64,000 bases of DNA from Asterias amurensis (GCF_032118995.1 NC_092654.1:11044284-11108283); one strand, 5' to 3'. Positions 1 to 11,331 are shown, counted from the stretch's first letter. Program-made: numbers and translations. Notes: generated by a model not told the origin, from the letters alone.

Positions 1-118
1 AAGGAATTGTTTTATAAGATCCATACCTTTGTGTTTCGATGAACGTGGCTGTATCAACTAAATAAGCACAGAGCTTGGCCACCGTGGAAGCAGTGTCTTG
101 TGTCTAGAGGTACAGATT

Positions 119-510
119 AGATAAGATAAGATGAGATTAAATTAGACTAGAATAGACTAAACCATAGAATAGATTAGATTAGATTAGATTAGATAGATTA
201 GACAAGACTAGACTTGACTAGATTAGATTAGTCTTGACTAGATTAGATAAGATTAGATTAGAATATTAGAAAATATGGATTAGACAATACTAGTTTAGAC
301 TAGAATAGATTAGATTAGACAGGATTAGATCAGATCAGATCAGATCCAATCAGATCAGATTACATTAGATTAAAATAGATTACATTAGATTGAGATAGAT
401 ATGGTACGTTGTAGTTTTGTTTAGATGAAATTTGTTTTAATTAGATTAGAGATATAAGTTTAGATTATAGTAAATTAAATAAGACTAAACTAGACTAATT
501 AGGTTAGGGG
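119..510. repeat. Degenerate GATTA/AGATT simple repeat
   Basis: About 390 bp built from variants of the pentamer AGATT (agattagatt, agactag, agatcag), with no reading frame. It is impure and drifts into plain AT-rich sequence after about 480. It may be a microsatellite grown from an ancestral satellite; nothing suggests a function. Confidence 0.8.
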
Positions 511-1890
511 GAAACCAACTTAATAGCATTCTGCACTAACACTGCACTTTGCTAAAACATTCCACCACTGGCTCTCACGTGATCTCTGCATAGGCGTACC
601 TGACTGCACACTCAGTACGTGCAAATACGTCAGTGAATCTTGACAGAGATCTGGATACTTCTATATTTAGTTTTTTTGCAGAGTGCTTTTGTCCCACCAG
701 GAGAAATTTGTACGTCATTTAATTAAATTAAAATTCTAAATTCAATGGTTTATTAAAATTATATTCAATTTGCTGCCAGCAGCAGAATTACATGAACAGT
801 TACATAGTTAAAAATTTGGAGTAAACCATTAAAATTACCAAAATCTTACACAGAAAAAATAGGACGGAGAGAAGTACTGTACACTCATATACGGAGGAGA
901 ACAGTTACTTAAAATATGAGTAAAACATTACAATCAAAATTAAAATGGCGTAAAAACTATTACACTCAATAATGGAGATTATTAAGAAAATAGTTCACTC
1001 TCAGTTCAGAAAACAGTTCACCATTTAAACAATGGTACAAGCATAAAGTACACAAAACACGTGTTTACACAATTTAAAAAAAGTACAAATATAAAATGTC
1101 AACAACTAAAATAGTAAAAGAAAATAAGTCAGGAAACATTTCAATAAATGAAAAACAGTAAAAATAAAATTTGCCCTTAAATTTTTTAATGACAAGCCAG
1201 CTGGACCAGTTCCCCTTGTCAATTGTCTAGTATGCCAGTTTTCTAACCGATCCATATCATGTAAAATAGGGATGTTTTTCAACACTGAACTAGCTAGCAT
1301 TTCTTTGGCTGCAAGGTACGTATACCCTTGATTTTTGGAACCATTACATTTTTTTACATCCTAAATACAATAAAACTCACCCGTGACAATTTTTATGTCA
1401 AAAAAGGTGGTACCATTGTTGAGATATTGCCACAAATCTGGAGTTATGATGTCCATACAGGAAGTTTTTACATGTAAACTGTATCCATTGAAACACACAA
1501 TCTGAGAAACGTTTCATGCAGAAACGTTTCCCAGATCGAAGTGTGTTGAATCCCTCCCTCTAAGTAAAACAACATTTCTTTGAAGGGAATTGTTTCTCAA
1601 AAATGTATACATTATCAATAGCTTTTTTACCAAGTGAGATGTTATGGCCATTTTTTTTTTGAGTAATTACCAAAGTCATACCCCTTTCTAATGGAGAACC
1701 TAACCCTGAGTACCAAATTGTGACAAACATAAGGGAAAGTAAAAGAACAAATGACAAACTTAGCATTTATTCTAATACCTAAAGGAAAACAATAATTAGG
1801 ATTCAAAGCTTGCAAGGTGGAAGTTCAAACCTTAGAAAGATAATTGGTATGACCGTGTAAATATCTCTACTATTGAGGGAATCAATGTGT
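511..1890. other. Gene-free AT-rich stretch with a decayed inverted-repeat element
   Basis: No exon I trust is seen here. From about 1340 to 1770 there is a worn element of the family-A type: its right part keeps the order of family-A motifs (tttctcaaaaatgt, atcaatagct, accaagtgag, gagtaattaccaaag), and its centre near 1500-1540 is a hairpin of the form gagaaacgtttc/gaaacgtttccc. A 64-residue minus-strand frame at 1106-1300 has no recognisable homology. Confidence 0.4.
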
Positions 1891-1906
1891 AATGAAGAGG
1901 TTTAAA

Positions 1907-2010
1907 CTAGTGGTTTAAACCCGTCGAGGCGTGGTTCTTGATAATTTTGACCGGGACAAAGTCAAGGTAAATCATCAAGAACCAGGCCTTGGCGGGTTTA
2001 AACCACTAGT
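1907..2010. mobile_element. Small foldback element (about 104 bp)
   Basis: Two inverted arms of about 35 bp begin and end with ACTAGTGGTTTAAACCCG and its complement, and include TGGTTCTTGAT. They enclose about 30 bp of spacer. The arms differ by a few bases. No convincing target duplication is visible. Confidence 0.65.
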
Positions 2011-2176
2011 TGAAAACCGATTCAACACACTTTGACTCCCATTCATAAATACCTTTTTGGTCAAAAAACATCAACACTTTTTGGTCAAAAAGTAAAATAA
2101 ATGCAAAATTTTTAATTGTTCAATGATATGATTTCTTTCGACACAACACGCCTCCAGCTATGAAACGGTAAGGCCC

Positions 2177-5100
2177 TCAGGTAAACAACTCCTTATAAGG
2201 AGATTGCTGTGCGCATCGTGCGTATCGCATGATGTGGCACAACTGTTCCAGCTGTTGCTCTCGACCAATAAATGAAGCAACTGTCTTATAAGCACAGGTG
2301 CAAGCTCGCGTGTCATGCCCTATTTCAACACTTTTTACTGGTGTTATATCATCTGTCCAAACACCCCCATGTGATGCCCTAATGACAAACTAATGACTGG
2401 GTGTGTACCGTAACTAACAACATTTTGACATATTAACTTTGTAGTGGGTCAGGGTTTTCTTTGGTCTAGAAAATGACCTCCTCTAAAAATGCGTTATCTA
2501 AAATGATAACTCAACTTACTACAACATGTGGCCTACAGTTGCAAGCTAGAGCAAGGCTCAAATTTGGCACTGGACAACAGGCCAGAGCAGAGCCCAGTGA
2601 TTTTAGCCAGGGGCTACAGTGTAGTAAACTCATGACCCAACAAATCCTGTAGTCCTGTGCTTTTCAATTGAATATTCATACCTCATGTGTAAACATCTCC
2701 ACAGAAAGTTTATGTTCAATGTTGATTTTAAGTCTGCCAGGGTTAATACGATTCCATTGAGTATCAAAATACACATACCCATAAGACAAACACAATAAAT
2801 TTTTGCATTTATATTGCTTGTTCAAATAAAACAGTTTACTTTTTGTAGAAAGTTCTTTCTCATTAAGATGCTGGATTGCTGGTCTTGTAAACTAAATTAT
2901 GGTCTTGTGGAATTTTATCAAACATTTGAAGGTTTTTTGGTTCAGTGTGGGCAAGTTAAAATAACGCCCTAGCTGTCTTTGTGAAAGGCTAAGACAATAC
3001 TTAGAGATTAAAGTGAGAAATCAGTCAGGGAAACATAAGACAGTGGACAAGTCATTAATGGTCTGTCGCGGTTTGATAGCCCAGTCGTGGTGATGGTGGT
3101 GGTTCAATAGATGTTAAATTTGCATCGGGGATAAAGAATATTCATTTTGGTTGTTACCCATTCACACCAATGTGTATTATAAGCACTGTATACTCAGTAC
3201 TTACCCAAATTCTGTAACTCGGGTGGAATTCGAACCCACGACCTTTGCAATTCTAGAGCAGTGTCATACCAACAAGACCACCAAGATTGGTGGCTGGAGG
3301 CATTTTTAGGGTTCCACGATCAAATACTGCTCTTGTGAAGCTGCCATCTGCCGATTACCACTCCCCAATAAAGTGGGACCGTAGTTGTGAGAGCAGTAGT
3401 CTAACGGAGGCCAGCAGTCTCGCGAGAATACCGCCAGAGTGTTGCAAGAATCGCGGAGAGAGAGTTGGAACGTTTTCAGCGCGACATTTAACGACTTGTT
3501 CACAAGTCTAGGGAAACATGGACTCTTACCTTTGGATGTGTTGCATAGAAGTCCAAGTCATCAATAATGATAACATCGGGAAGTACTGGGAAGGTTTGAA
3601 TCCTGGCAAGATACTCCAAGACAGACGATCTGTCTTGATGATATCTGTGGAAGGAGTTTAAGAAAATAATGATCAACTTTTATACTGCCAGTCACCAGCA
3701 ATGCAAAAATCTGTGCCCAATTTCATAGAGCTGCTTCAAAAGCCCCCAAAGTAGGTAGTTACTTAAAACAAATATTAACTTAATAAATGACTTGGTAACA
3801 AGCATTGGAGAGCTGGGGATAGTATAAAACATTGTGGGAAACAACTCCCTATGAAGTAACGTATAGTTTTTGAGAAAGAGGTAATTTCTCACTAAAATAA
3901 TAAAAGACTTCTAGCTAGAAGTCTTTTATTCCTATCTGAAAGCACACAAATTCATCCAACGAGGGTGTTTTTTCTTTCATCATTTTCTCACAACTTTGAT
4001 GACCGATTGAGCCCAAACTTTCACAGGCTTGTTATTTTATGCTTATGATGGGATACACCAAGTGAGAAGACTGTTCTTTGACAATTTCCAAACGTGTACC
4101 TTCCCTTTAGAAAGCACAACAAAATAAGGCTTAACAGAATAAAGTTACCAGCTAAACTCGCATGTCACATTTACAATTTGTGACTAGTATCCTGTTGATT
4201 TGTCCTAATGGCAGACAATTGTTTATTAAAGGGAAGTATTTTCTGCTTAAGCAGCTCTATGAAATTTGGCTCTATACCTGATGCTTTGCGTTGGCAACAG
4301 GGGCACTTGCCTCTGTTGCTCCTGATCCTTGCCTTGTACCCCTTGAAATGTTTCAATAGAAATTAACAATTTCATTTTGATCAGGTGTACAACTTTCAGC
4401 CAATGATAGATCTTCATTGACCTCAGAGAAGCCCCAATCATACTCTATTGAAAGCAAATGTGAAGCAGATTTTGGTGACGCAATAATCAGAACACATTTT
4501 TTTTCAACTGCGACACAGAAAAGGAACACTTCCCTTTCTCTTTCGCTTGAAGTAAAAACCAGGCTTGGGGGATATGTTTGAGGACTTTTGTATGGGGTCT
4601 AGGTACCCCTGGGATCAATCCGCTATAGCCTCCGCGAACCTTATTAGTCATCATGTACAAAATCCTATTAACAAATTCTGCCCTTCACGTTTATGCACAT
4701 GGAGTTCTCTTTTGAATCCGGATCCTGCCAAAACTTGGCTCTATCTGTTCTTTGTTCTCACAGTGAAAACATAGGATTTTGTACATGTTGACCCATTGAG
4801 GTTATTGGAGACGATAGCAGAATGAACCTCATAGCTCTAGGAGTATTGTCTAGGCGTTATAGACTTACAGGATATGAATCTGTTTCATCAGCAAAGGCTC
4901 AGGTTGTGGCGCTCCATAAACACATAATGGTAGTGTCTGGAATTTACTGTGTGTTATCAAAATGACCCTCCGACCCTCCAATGCAGAGCTTAACGCACAC
5001 TGGAACAAAAGGGACGTCCGACCACTGTGGAAAAGGAAAAGTATCCGGACTGATTAATAAATGGAACAAGTGTACACAATTTGGGTCAAGGTTATTGTAT

Positions 5101-7133
5101 GCAATAAACAGACCCAAGTTAACAATTACAAAAAAAAAAGAATTTTAAACAAGAAATATATATGCAGAAAAATTAATTTTCTCTGTCAAAAGTGTATATC
5201 TGGGCAAACTTCTCAAAAAAAAAGTTTTATTGGCATGACTGATAATAATAATTAGGCCCTGGAAATATTAAATACCATGTGGATCTGTTTGTAATAACTA
5301 AATGCTCCCAAGTCGCAGAGAAACCAATCTTTCTAAAATACTAATTGTGTACATTCCATTGGAAATTAAAGCTAAATAAGTGTGATGTCACATTCACAAC
5401 TATGGGTGAAAAATATTGAAAACTCATTCTTATTACGTGTGCTGGTCCAGGACAACTGTGACTTGTTTTGTACACAAAAAAATAAAACAAAGAGAATGCA
5501 CTATGTTGCTTGAATGAGTGTAGTGCATATTCTGGGTGGAGCAATTCAACCAATACAATGCATTCTCTTTGGGTTGTTGTAGTGTGATCGTTACCGTTTT
5601 TGTTAGCGCTGCAGTGTGACTCCGCTTTATTTATTATTAAGAGTTATGTCAACAGTAGCAGCTACCAAAAAGGGCTGGGTGGTGTTTAGCACCCCACCCC
5701 CAGCCCAGTTGTTAACTAATACGCCCAATATACTACTGGCAGTAGGCAGTTTCAGTGAAATTAAATGCAGGTGATTTTCTCTCTGACAAGAAGTGGTCTG
5801 TTAAGGTGTATTATAAGGAGTAAAAATCAATTTAAAATTTTGAAATCGGATGCTTGGTTGCAGAGATATACCGTTTTTAATGAGCGTGGATCGTGCAAAA
5901 AACTACCTGTGTTCAAGTTCAATTTGTTATGTTTTTCTTCATATCGGCCACGGCCAAGTTTAACAGCCTATGGCAAAAAAGGGCGCACTATATGACGAGT
6001 GCCCTCTACCAACGGGGAGGTTTGCAGACTGTGCGACGTACATACATACGTGCGTATTTAGGACAACTTTGTAAGAAATGGTAGAACAAAACCTCTCGGA
6101 GGGAGAAGAGTACATAATCAAATTACACAAAATTTTTACAAGTTACTCTTAAAAGTATGGGAATTAGCACTGACCAAGTTGCATTAAGTTTTGATAATTA
6201 TTTCTGGAAGAAATCTTGATTCAAAAAACGGAAAACGCTGACAAAAATAGGTTTTCATGGTAAAAGCTATGCGACTAGATGTACCATGTGCGGAATTTTA
6301 TCGGCTACACGATGATGTAATCGTTATCTCATTTCGTGTAAACATGTGCTCCCTCATCGCAAAAAAACGTCTTCGGGCTTCTTCGGCGCTTCCCGAAGAT
6401 TTCCGAAATCAGTTGTCCATGGAGTTCAAAGGTGACGTCATGCACAAACGAATGGGCGCTACACGCGAGGCCAAGCATCCGGTTTCTGTCGTTGCTCTCT
6501 ATTTTTCACAATATCTCCAAAACTATTCATCCGATTTCAAAAAAATTTGAAATGTAAGCACGAGGAGAGAATGCTCCTGCCTGCTGTCAAGTCTCATAGT
6601 TTTTGTGAGTTGTACAAAATGTGAGTTATGATTTAATACATTTCGTTCTTTTTTTTTCGGGGCTGTGTGTGTGTGTGTTTTGGTACACGTGAAATCAACT
6701 TGATGAAACTGCCTACCTATGCTGGGTTGGCATGATCACAGATCAGATGATGATGGAGGGTTGATATAAATCAAAATAAAATAACCCTAGTCTACTTACT
6801 ATTCTAATAAAGCAACCATGTAACTTGTAAGTAAGTTGTTATTATTATGATGATGATGTACTACAAGTTTTTTACAACGTCAAAGACTAAAGAGACTAAC
6901 AAACATGGAGGATATTCGGATAATGTTATTTAATGTAATATATTCCTCCATGGACTAACTAACCTGCTTCGTTTACCCATAAGTAAACACCTGTAACTCT
7001 TCCCAGGAATCCTCACTCCAAATAAGTCATTTCTTAAGTCAAATTCCGTATCTCGTTGATGTAGGTGGCATTTTTCCTCACTATTGTCGTAGACAACTGA
7101 TGGAAACATTTTCACTACGATGGGCGCAGCCAT
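2177..7133 (-). CDS. SWSAP1: ATPase SWSAP1 (Shu complex, RAD51 partner), four exons
   Basis: Exons on the minus strand: 6964-7133 (start ATG at 7133), 4869-5024, 3530-3644 and, tentatively, 2177-2389 (stop). All four join in frame to give 217 residues, against 229 in human. Exons 1-3 have clean AG/GT borders. Exon 1 ends within the Walker A loop, which reads GKRSSGRTS after joining; exon 2 continues LLFQCALSSAL, VILITHSKFQTLP and MKQIHIL; exon 3 carries the Walker B strand VIIIDDLDFY. This follows the human order (LLGTPGSGKTALLF, VLFLTR, LQSMP, LLLLDGLEEY). The family binds SWS1 and supports RAD51 filament assembly in homologous recombination. The Walker A lysine is arginine here. The last exon is the weak point: its acceptor has a poor pyrimidine tract, and a second acceptor at 2320 would give another frame ending at 2158. 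The promoter is TATA-less, with a YY1-like site over the ATG. Confidence 0.75.
3118..3290 (-). mobile_element. tRNA-derived SINE, family S1
   Basis: On the minus strand there is a tRNA-like head (gtggtcttgttggtatgaca, then the B-box-like GGGTTCGAATTCCACC) followed by a body with the marker ACTGAGTATACAGTGCTTAT. The same order recurs at 54.4 kb and 60.2 kb. It is a non-autonomous retroposon with no coding. Confidence 0.75.
3754..4113 (-). mobile_element. Family A inverted-repeat element, diverged copy
   Basis: It keeps the family-A order: gagtataaaacattgtg-like motif, aactccct.tgaagt, ctgaaagcacac, gagggtgttttttctttcat, accgattgagc, acaccaagtgagaagac. The usual central hairpin (gagacctc.../...gaggtctc) is replaced by a perfect 32-bp palindrome at about 3899-3930 (AATAAAAGACTTCTAG and its complement). 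It lies in SWSAP1 intron 2. A family-B end (cccaatttcatagagctgct) sits just before it at 3715. Confidence 0.7.
4163..4270. mobile_element. Family B element, right-hand fragment
   Basis: It contains the family-B interior (acaatttgtgactagtatcctg) and the terminal sequence TGCTTAAGCAGCTCTATGAAAT, with no matching left end. Confidence 0.6.
4604..4845. mobile_element. Mutator-like inverted-repeat element (242 bp), relative of the 844-bp palindrome
   Basis: The ends read TACCCCTGGGATC and the complement of TACTCCTAGAGC; both ends continue with sequence matching the arms of the 7261-8104 element (CTATcGTCTCC, AACCT). Deeper in both arms lies ATGTACAAAATCCTAT in inverted orientation. The 9 bp on each side (gggtctagg at 4595-4603, ttgtctagg at 4846-4854) match at 7 of 9 positions, as expected for an aged 9-bp target duplication. 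It lies in SWSAP1 intron 2. Confidence 0.7.
5800..6580. mobile_element. Possible non-autonomous element with degenerate inverted ends
   Basis: The left side (tttgaaatcggatgcttggt...gagatat, near 5838) recurs in inverted form on the right (atatctcc...attcatccgatttcaa, near 6520-6540). The 700 bp between them is less AT-rich and holds short open frames with no recognisable domain. The true ends are not clear. It lies in SWSAP1 intron 1. Confidence 0.4.
6894..6959. mobile_element. Micro-hairpin insertion with 7-bp direct repeats
   Basis: A 52-bp insert (6901-6952) with arms CATGGAGGATAT and the complement of CATGGAGGAATAT, flanked by perfect direct repeats gactaac (6894-6900 and 6953-6959). It begins 11 nt inside intron 1 of SWSAP1, next to the splice donor. 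Confidence 0.65.
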
Positions 7134-7137
7134 TTTG
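7121..7137 (-). promoter_or_regulatory. YY1-like site over the SWSAP1 start codon
   Basis: On the minus strand the sequence CAAAATGGCTGCGCCCA overlaps the ATG of SWSAP1. It resembles the YY1 core (AAnATGGCnGC), which in vertebrates often sits just downstream of TATA-less start sites. The identical 17-mer occurs upstream of FBXO3 at 49661-49677. Confidence 0.55.
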
Positions 7138-7251
7138 AACTTTCCGCACTGATGATATAACGTGAAGCGCGCCACCAATAAGAACTTTTTTCTTAAACGC
7201 AAGAGGGCGCAGTATACATGTTCGGCTCCCAAAACTATTTTTTGCGTGATG

Positions 7252-8113
7252 GGGTTTCACTACTCCTAGAACTATTTCGGTTTCGTCCGGCTATCGTCTC
7301 CCGTAACCTCATAGGTTTATATCTCTCACGCGTTCAACGACCCATGGTTCAATGAATTTCGGCATCAGGAATCTCTCTTTTTTTTTTTTTAATCTCGCCA
7401 AAATTAGGCTCTATGTGTCCTTTGATGTATCAATGTGTATTCTTTTGACCAGAGAATCCACTCCACAATCTCAAAAATTGTTAAAAATGATAAATTCTTA
7501 CCGTAATTTCAGATTCCCTATCTACTGTACGTGTTACTCCTCTGCCAACAATAATTGAAAATTACCCGACCTCGTTTTGCGAAAATGCGTCACGAGAGGG
7601 CGGGTACGATCCGTGATTTGTGTACAAAACATACACGGAACCACGAAGCTCGCACAGGGTACCAGTATGTACACTTTTTGCACACAGCCGTTTACATACT
7701 GATACCCTGTGCGAGCTTCGTGGTTCCGTGTATGTTTTGTACACAAATCACGGATCGTACCCGCCCTCTCGTGACGCATTTTCGCAAAACGAGGTCGGGT
7801 AATTTTCAATTATTGTTGGCAGAGGAGTAACACGTACAGTAGATAGGGAATCTGAAATTACGGTAAGAATTTATCATTTTTAACAATTTTTGAGATTGTG
7901 GAGTGGATTCTCTGGTCAAAAGAATACACATTGATACATCAAAGGACACATAGAGCCTAATTTTGGCGAGATTAAAAAAAAAAAAAAGAGAGATTCCTGA
8001 TGCCGAAATTCATTGAACCATGGGTCGTTGAACGCGTGAGAGATATAAACCTATGAGGTTACGGGAGACGATAGCCGGACGAAACCGAAATAGTTCTAGG
8101 AGTAGGGTTTCAC
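7252..8113. mobile_element. 844-bp near-perfect palindromic element with 9-bp target duplication
   Basis: The element proper is 7261-8104, starting TACTCCTAGAACTATTTCGG and ending with its complement. The arms exceed 400 bp and are nearly identical; the spacer near 7670-7690 is about 20 bp. Perfect direct repeats gggtttcac flank it (7252-7260 and 8105-8113). Long terminal repeats plus a 9-bp duplication fit Mutator-like elements. The arms hold paired mirror-image open frames that differ by few residues; these follow from the palindrome and are not genes. The near-identity of the arms suggests recent insertion or arm conversion. Confidence 0.9.
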
Positions 8114-8344
8114 CACATGTTTGCATTTTTTTTTTTTGCAGCAAACCATTCACAGATTGTCTTTTATTTTGAACATGTAGACCTTACAGTAACGGTCTCA
8201 TTAATTTATTCATTTCGGAGCTGTCTGCCATCCCCTTTTATTGACAAAAGTAATACGACGACAAAAAGGAACTGAATAAATGCACACTCTCAACTGCGTG
8301 GTTTTTTTACGGATTGTTATATGACCCAGTATTTTGAATACAGT

Positions 8345-8585
8345 TATCGACTTAAAGGAGCACGTTGCCTTGGATCGGACGAGTTGGTCTATTAAAAGCG
8401 TTTGTAACCGTTTGTTATAAAATGCATATTATGATTGGAAAGACGTTTTAAAAGGTAGAATATAATGATCCACACAAGTTTGCTTCGAAATTGCGTGGTT
8501 TTCCTTTTACTTTGAGAACTAACACGGTCGGCCATTTATGGGAGTCAAACATTTGACTCTTCCTCCATGATTTGATACCACCTTG
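8345..8585. mobile_element. Half of a TTAA-targeted foldback element
   Basis: It starts at TTAA followed by AGGAGCACGTTGCCTTGG, runs through AACACGGTCGGCCATTTATG, and stops at the expected centre (gggagtcaaacatttgactc). The mirror half is absent, so the copy is truncated. Confidence 0.6.
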
Positions 8586-11331
8586 CATGGGGACACTTGC
8601 TAGTTCTAATGTTTTTCAAGAAAAGTCCGATAATAATTTATTTATGGCTATCCTACCAATGCAAAACTTAAAAGAAACGAGGGTTTAGCTAGCTGTCTGG
8701 CTGAAAATAATGCGACTCATGTGTAGCTGTACGATAAAGCTGCAGATCGCCCTCTATTGACGACCGCCAAACTCATTACCTCCACTCGTGGCATGAGATT
8801 CTGTGTCCCCCCCCCCCCCCGCCCGCCCAACGCGGAAACAGAGCGTCGGACCTCATTAGTGCTTTGAAAGCAGATTTGTTCAGAGCCCAAGAAAAGGGAT
8901 TAGAGTAATGATGCCCAAAATAATTGTGACCTATATGTTAAGCATTAATTTGCACTGTTTTCTGAGAGTTTGGCCGTGTCCGAAACGGCGACTTCGGCTA
9001 CAGCTACGGCTGAATCACGCGCGTCTGCCTATTCTTCAACACTGGTAGACGCGCTGATCTAGACATAGCTGTAGCCGAAGTCGTCGTTTCGGACACGGCC
9101 TATATATTAGTGGGGTGACCCAATCCACAAGTGGGGCTCTTGGAGCTGGCCCGAGGTGCACTGACGTCACCACATGAAGGCTCGCGTGATGACGTGTCTG
9201 GGCTTTTTTCTGGTTCGAAGACGAACGTGGGGTAGTTGTGTGCCCACGTTCGTCCTGGGAAAAAATAAAAATATACGCAACATCGGGGTCGACCAAGGGA
9301 AGCTAAACAAACGCACCCAATGTAGATTCCTTTCACAGCGCCCTCTTTTGACTGGGACAAAACCTCCGAGAACAGATTTCCGTAGACACAAGAAAGACAC
9401 GCGGTGTACTATAGGCTCGTATATGACGAGAGAGACCATAACGTGCAGCTCCATTTCGCGGCAAAGCGCCTTTAAAGTAGGCCTATACATAAACTTTAGC
9501 TGCTAAAGTAGAAACACATATTGCTTAACATTTTCTGCTAAGCACAACTAAGCAGGACACCAGTAACATTTGTTTAACACAGCGGTTATCAAACTGGTAA
9601 CCTTATTCTGATAAGCATAGTTTTGTTTAGCTTAGCAACTTTTTATTTGAAGTTGGCTTGGACAAAATGAGGGCACTCTTTAAGAGCATTGTACCTTCTT
9701 GGGGTTGGTGGTGGCGTGACGCATGCACGTTTATTCGTCACATTTTATGGCGTTTATCACAATTAGGTCGTTAAGCATGCGTGATTCATGGAATAGGCTT
9801 ATTCTCCCGTCATTTTCAATCAAAAAACATAATTACACCTATAAGTCCCACACCCGACCCACCACGTCCCATTCCACCCCATCACGCCCCATTCCACCCG
9901 ACCACGCCCCTACCTTTTAAATACCTGCTTGAGCGAAAATGTCAAGTCATGAACTTTGCTGAATAAAATTTTAAATATTTAAATCAATAGGGAAATCGAG
10001 TCAATACTGTGAATAGATTTTAATTGTGTACAAAAAAAAACAATCATTTCCAGCGCTTTTCTTAAAGATTCGCGAAAAGCTCTGTTACCATCATGTTACG
10101 TCATAGTTTGGAGCTCCAATTTATACAGCCGCTTTGTTGTTGCAGCTTGGAGATAAAGCAAACTCCCAAACATGACGTCGAAGCGTTGTCTTTTTGACGC
10201 GCGCCGTCAACGGCAGAAGTGTTTTTAATTTTCCAAAACCTTGAGGTTGGAGCCTGATATTTTAATCGATAGGGCTAATTACGATAAAATCAGAGGTGTA
10301 AAATATCATAATTACATTTAAATGGTGAACAAAGTTCAAGTAGCATGTCCGTTAAAAACATTCCACTCATAAAAAGTTTGTTGAAAGTAAGTTACAAAAA
10401 TAAAATACACAAGCACACTATTCATACTGAAATACTATCACCTTTTTAATTTTATTTTGATCATTATTTTCTAGTTGGAGAAACAACACCTATGCACCAG
10501 TGCTCTCAAAATAAAACTTGGGCTCATAAAGAGACTAAAGTTACAACATTTTTACCCAAAGGGTGTAAGACTTATCTGCAGTCATTTTTCTTTGCTAGAA
10601 TGTGCAACTTCAGCTTAAATTTTGTAATTTGGATGACAAAAAAGTTTAGTTGAGTAAACTGTGGGTTCGGAATTAAAATGAGCAACGATCTGACGTCACC
10701 GGTTATTTCCTATTAAGAAAAATGGCACATCACAGATCATTATCAAGCTACAGCCATTTTGGTCAGACAACATCATGATTACACTAATAATCATCGAGGC
10801 ATAAGGGTACCAGACTCGTTTTCTCTTTCCCAATTAATATTTTGTTCTCTTTTTAATTTACAAATGAGTGGAACTAGAAATGGCTGCACAGTCTGTGTCC
10901 GATTTTAGACAAAATCTTAAAAAGGCAATGTTGTTAATGTTGGATTTAAAAAAGAGAGTAAACAATGGACATTATGCATAGACGTCATTAAGCTGCCATC
11001 TTAGAGGCACAGGGAATGGCCAACGAGGGCGCCCTACTCAGAGTCGTCATGTTCATAACGTCTGTCAGTAATTTTGTTAAAGTTTAAAGGTGAGTAATTG
11101 AGAAAGTCATTGATATCTGGGCAGTGACGCATCAAGGGATCTTCTTCGGCCATCCAAACAATGTTTGAACTGTTCCTGAAAGGTCGAAGTTCAAGGGTCA
11201 ATAAAAGACGACTGCAGTTTGATGAAGACACTCCTGTTTTGCTCCACGCTTCCTATTTGAACGCAGTCGCTCCTGCTGATAATGATGTGTTTCGGAGTTT
11301 TTAGCGAGTTGTTTTCTTTAGACGTCTCGCT
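8586..11331. other. Gene-free stretch with repeats, downstream of lectin 1
   Basis: It contains the foldback at 8972-9100, a worn family-B copy near 9485-9650 (ctgctaaagtagaaacac, aggacaccagtaac), a short inverted pair around 9222-9262 (gacgaacgtgggg/cccacgttcgtc), and poly-C at 8809-8820. The frames at 9036-9506 overlap one another on both strands and fall across the inverted pair, so I do not call them genes. The last kilobase is probably the 3' untranslated region of the lectin at 11332. Confidence 0.45.
8972..9100. mobile_element. Foldback element, GGCCGTGTCCGAAACG ends
   Basis: Inverted arms of about 37 bp begin GGCCGTGTCCGAAACGGCGA and end with the complement, with one mismatch (GGC/GTC). 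The inner arms repeat CTTCGGCTACAGCTA. No target duplication is clear. A decayed relative ending TTTCGGTCACGGCC lies near 26560-26620. Confidence 0.75.

Noticed and set aside
119-510. Telomeric or CRISPR-like array
   Set aside because: The unit is a degenerate GATTA pentamer, not TTAGGG, and there are no unique spacers.
1106-1316. Possible further minus-strand exon (ttgcag acceptor, open for about 65 residues)
   Set aside because: The acceptor lacks a pyrimidine tract, the frame has no match to SWSAP1, and the end runs into AT-rich filler.
7534-7830. Twin open frames on both strands encoding nearly the same 91 residues
   Set aside because: They are the two arms of the 844-bp palindrome; there is no domain or splice support.
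9036-9506. Overlapping 86-110 residue frames on both strands
   Set aside because: They span an inverted pair and a foldback element, have no domain, and compete with one another.
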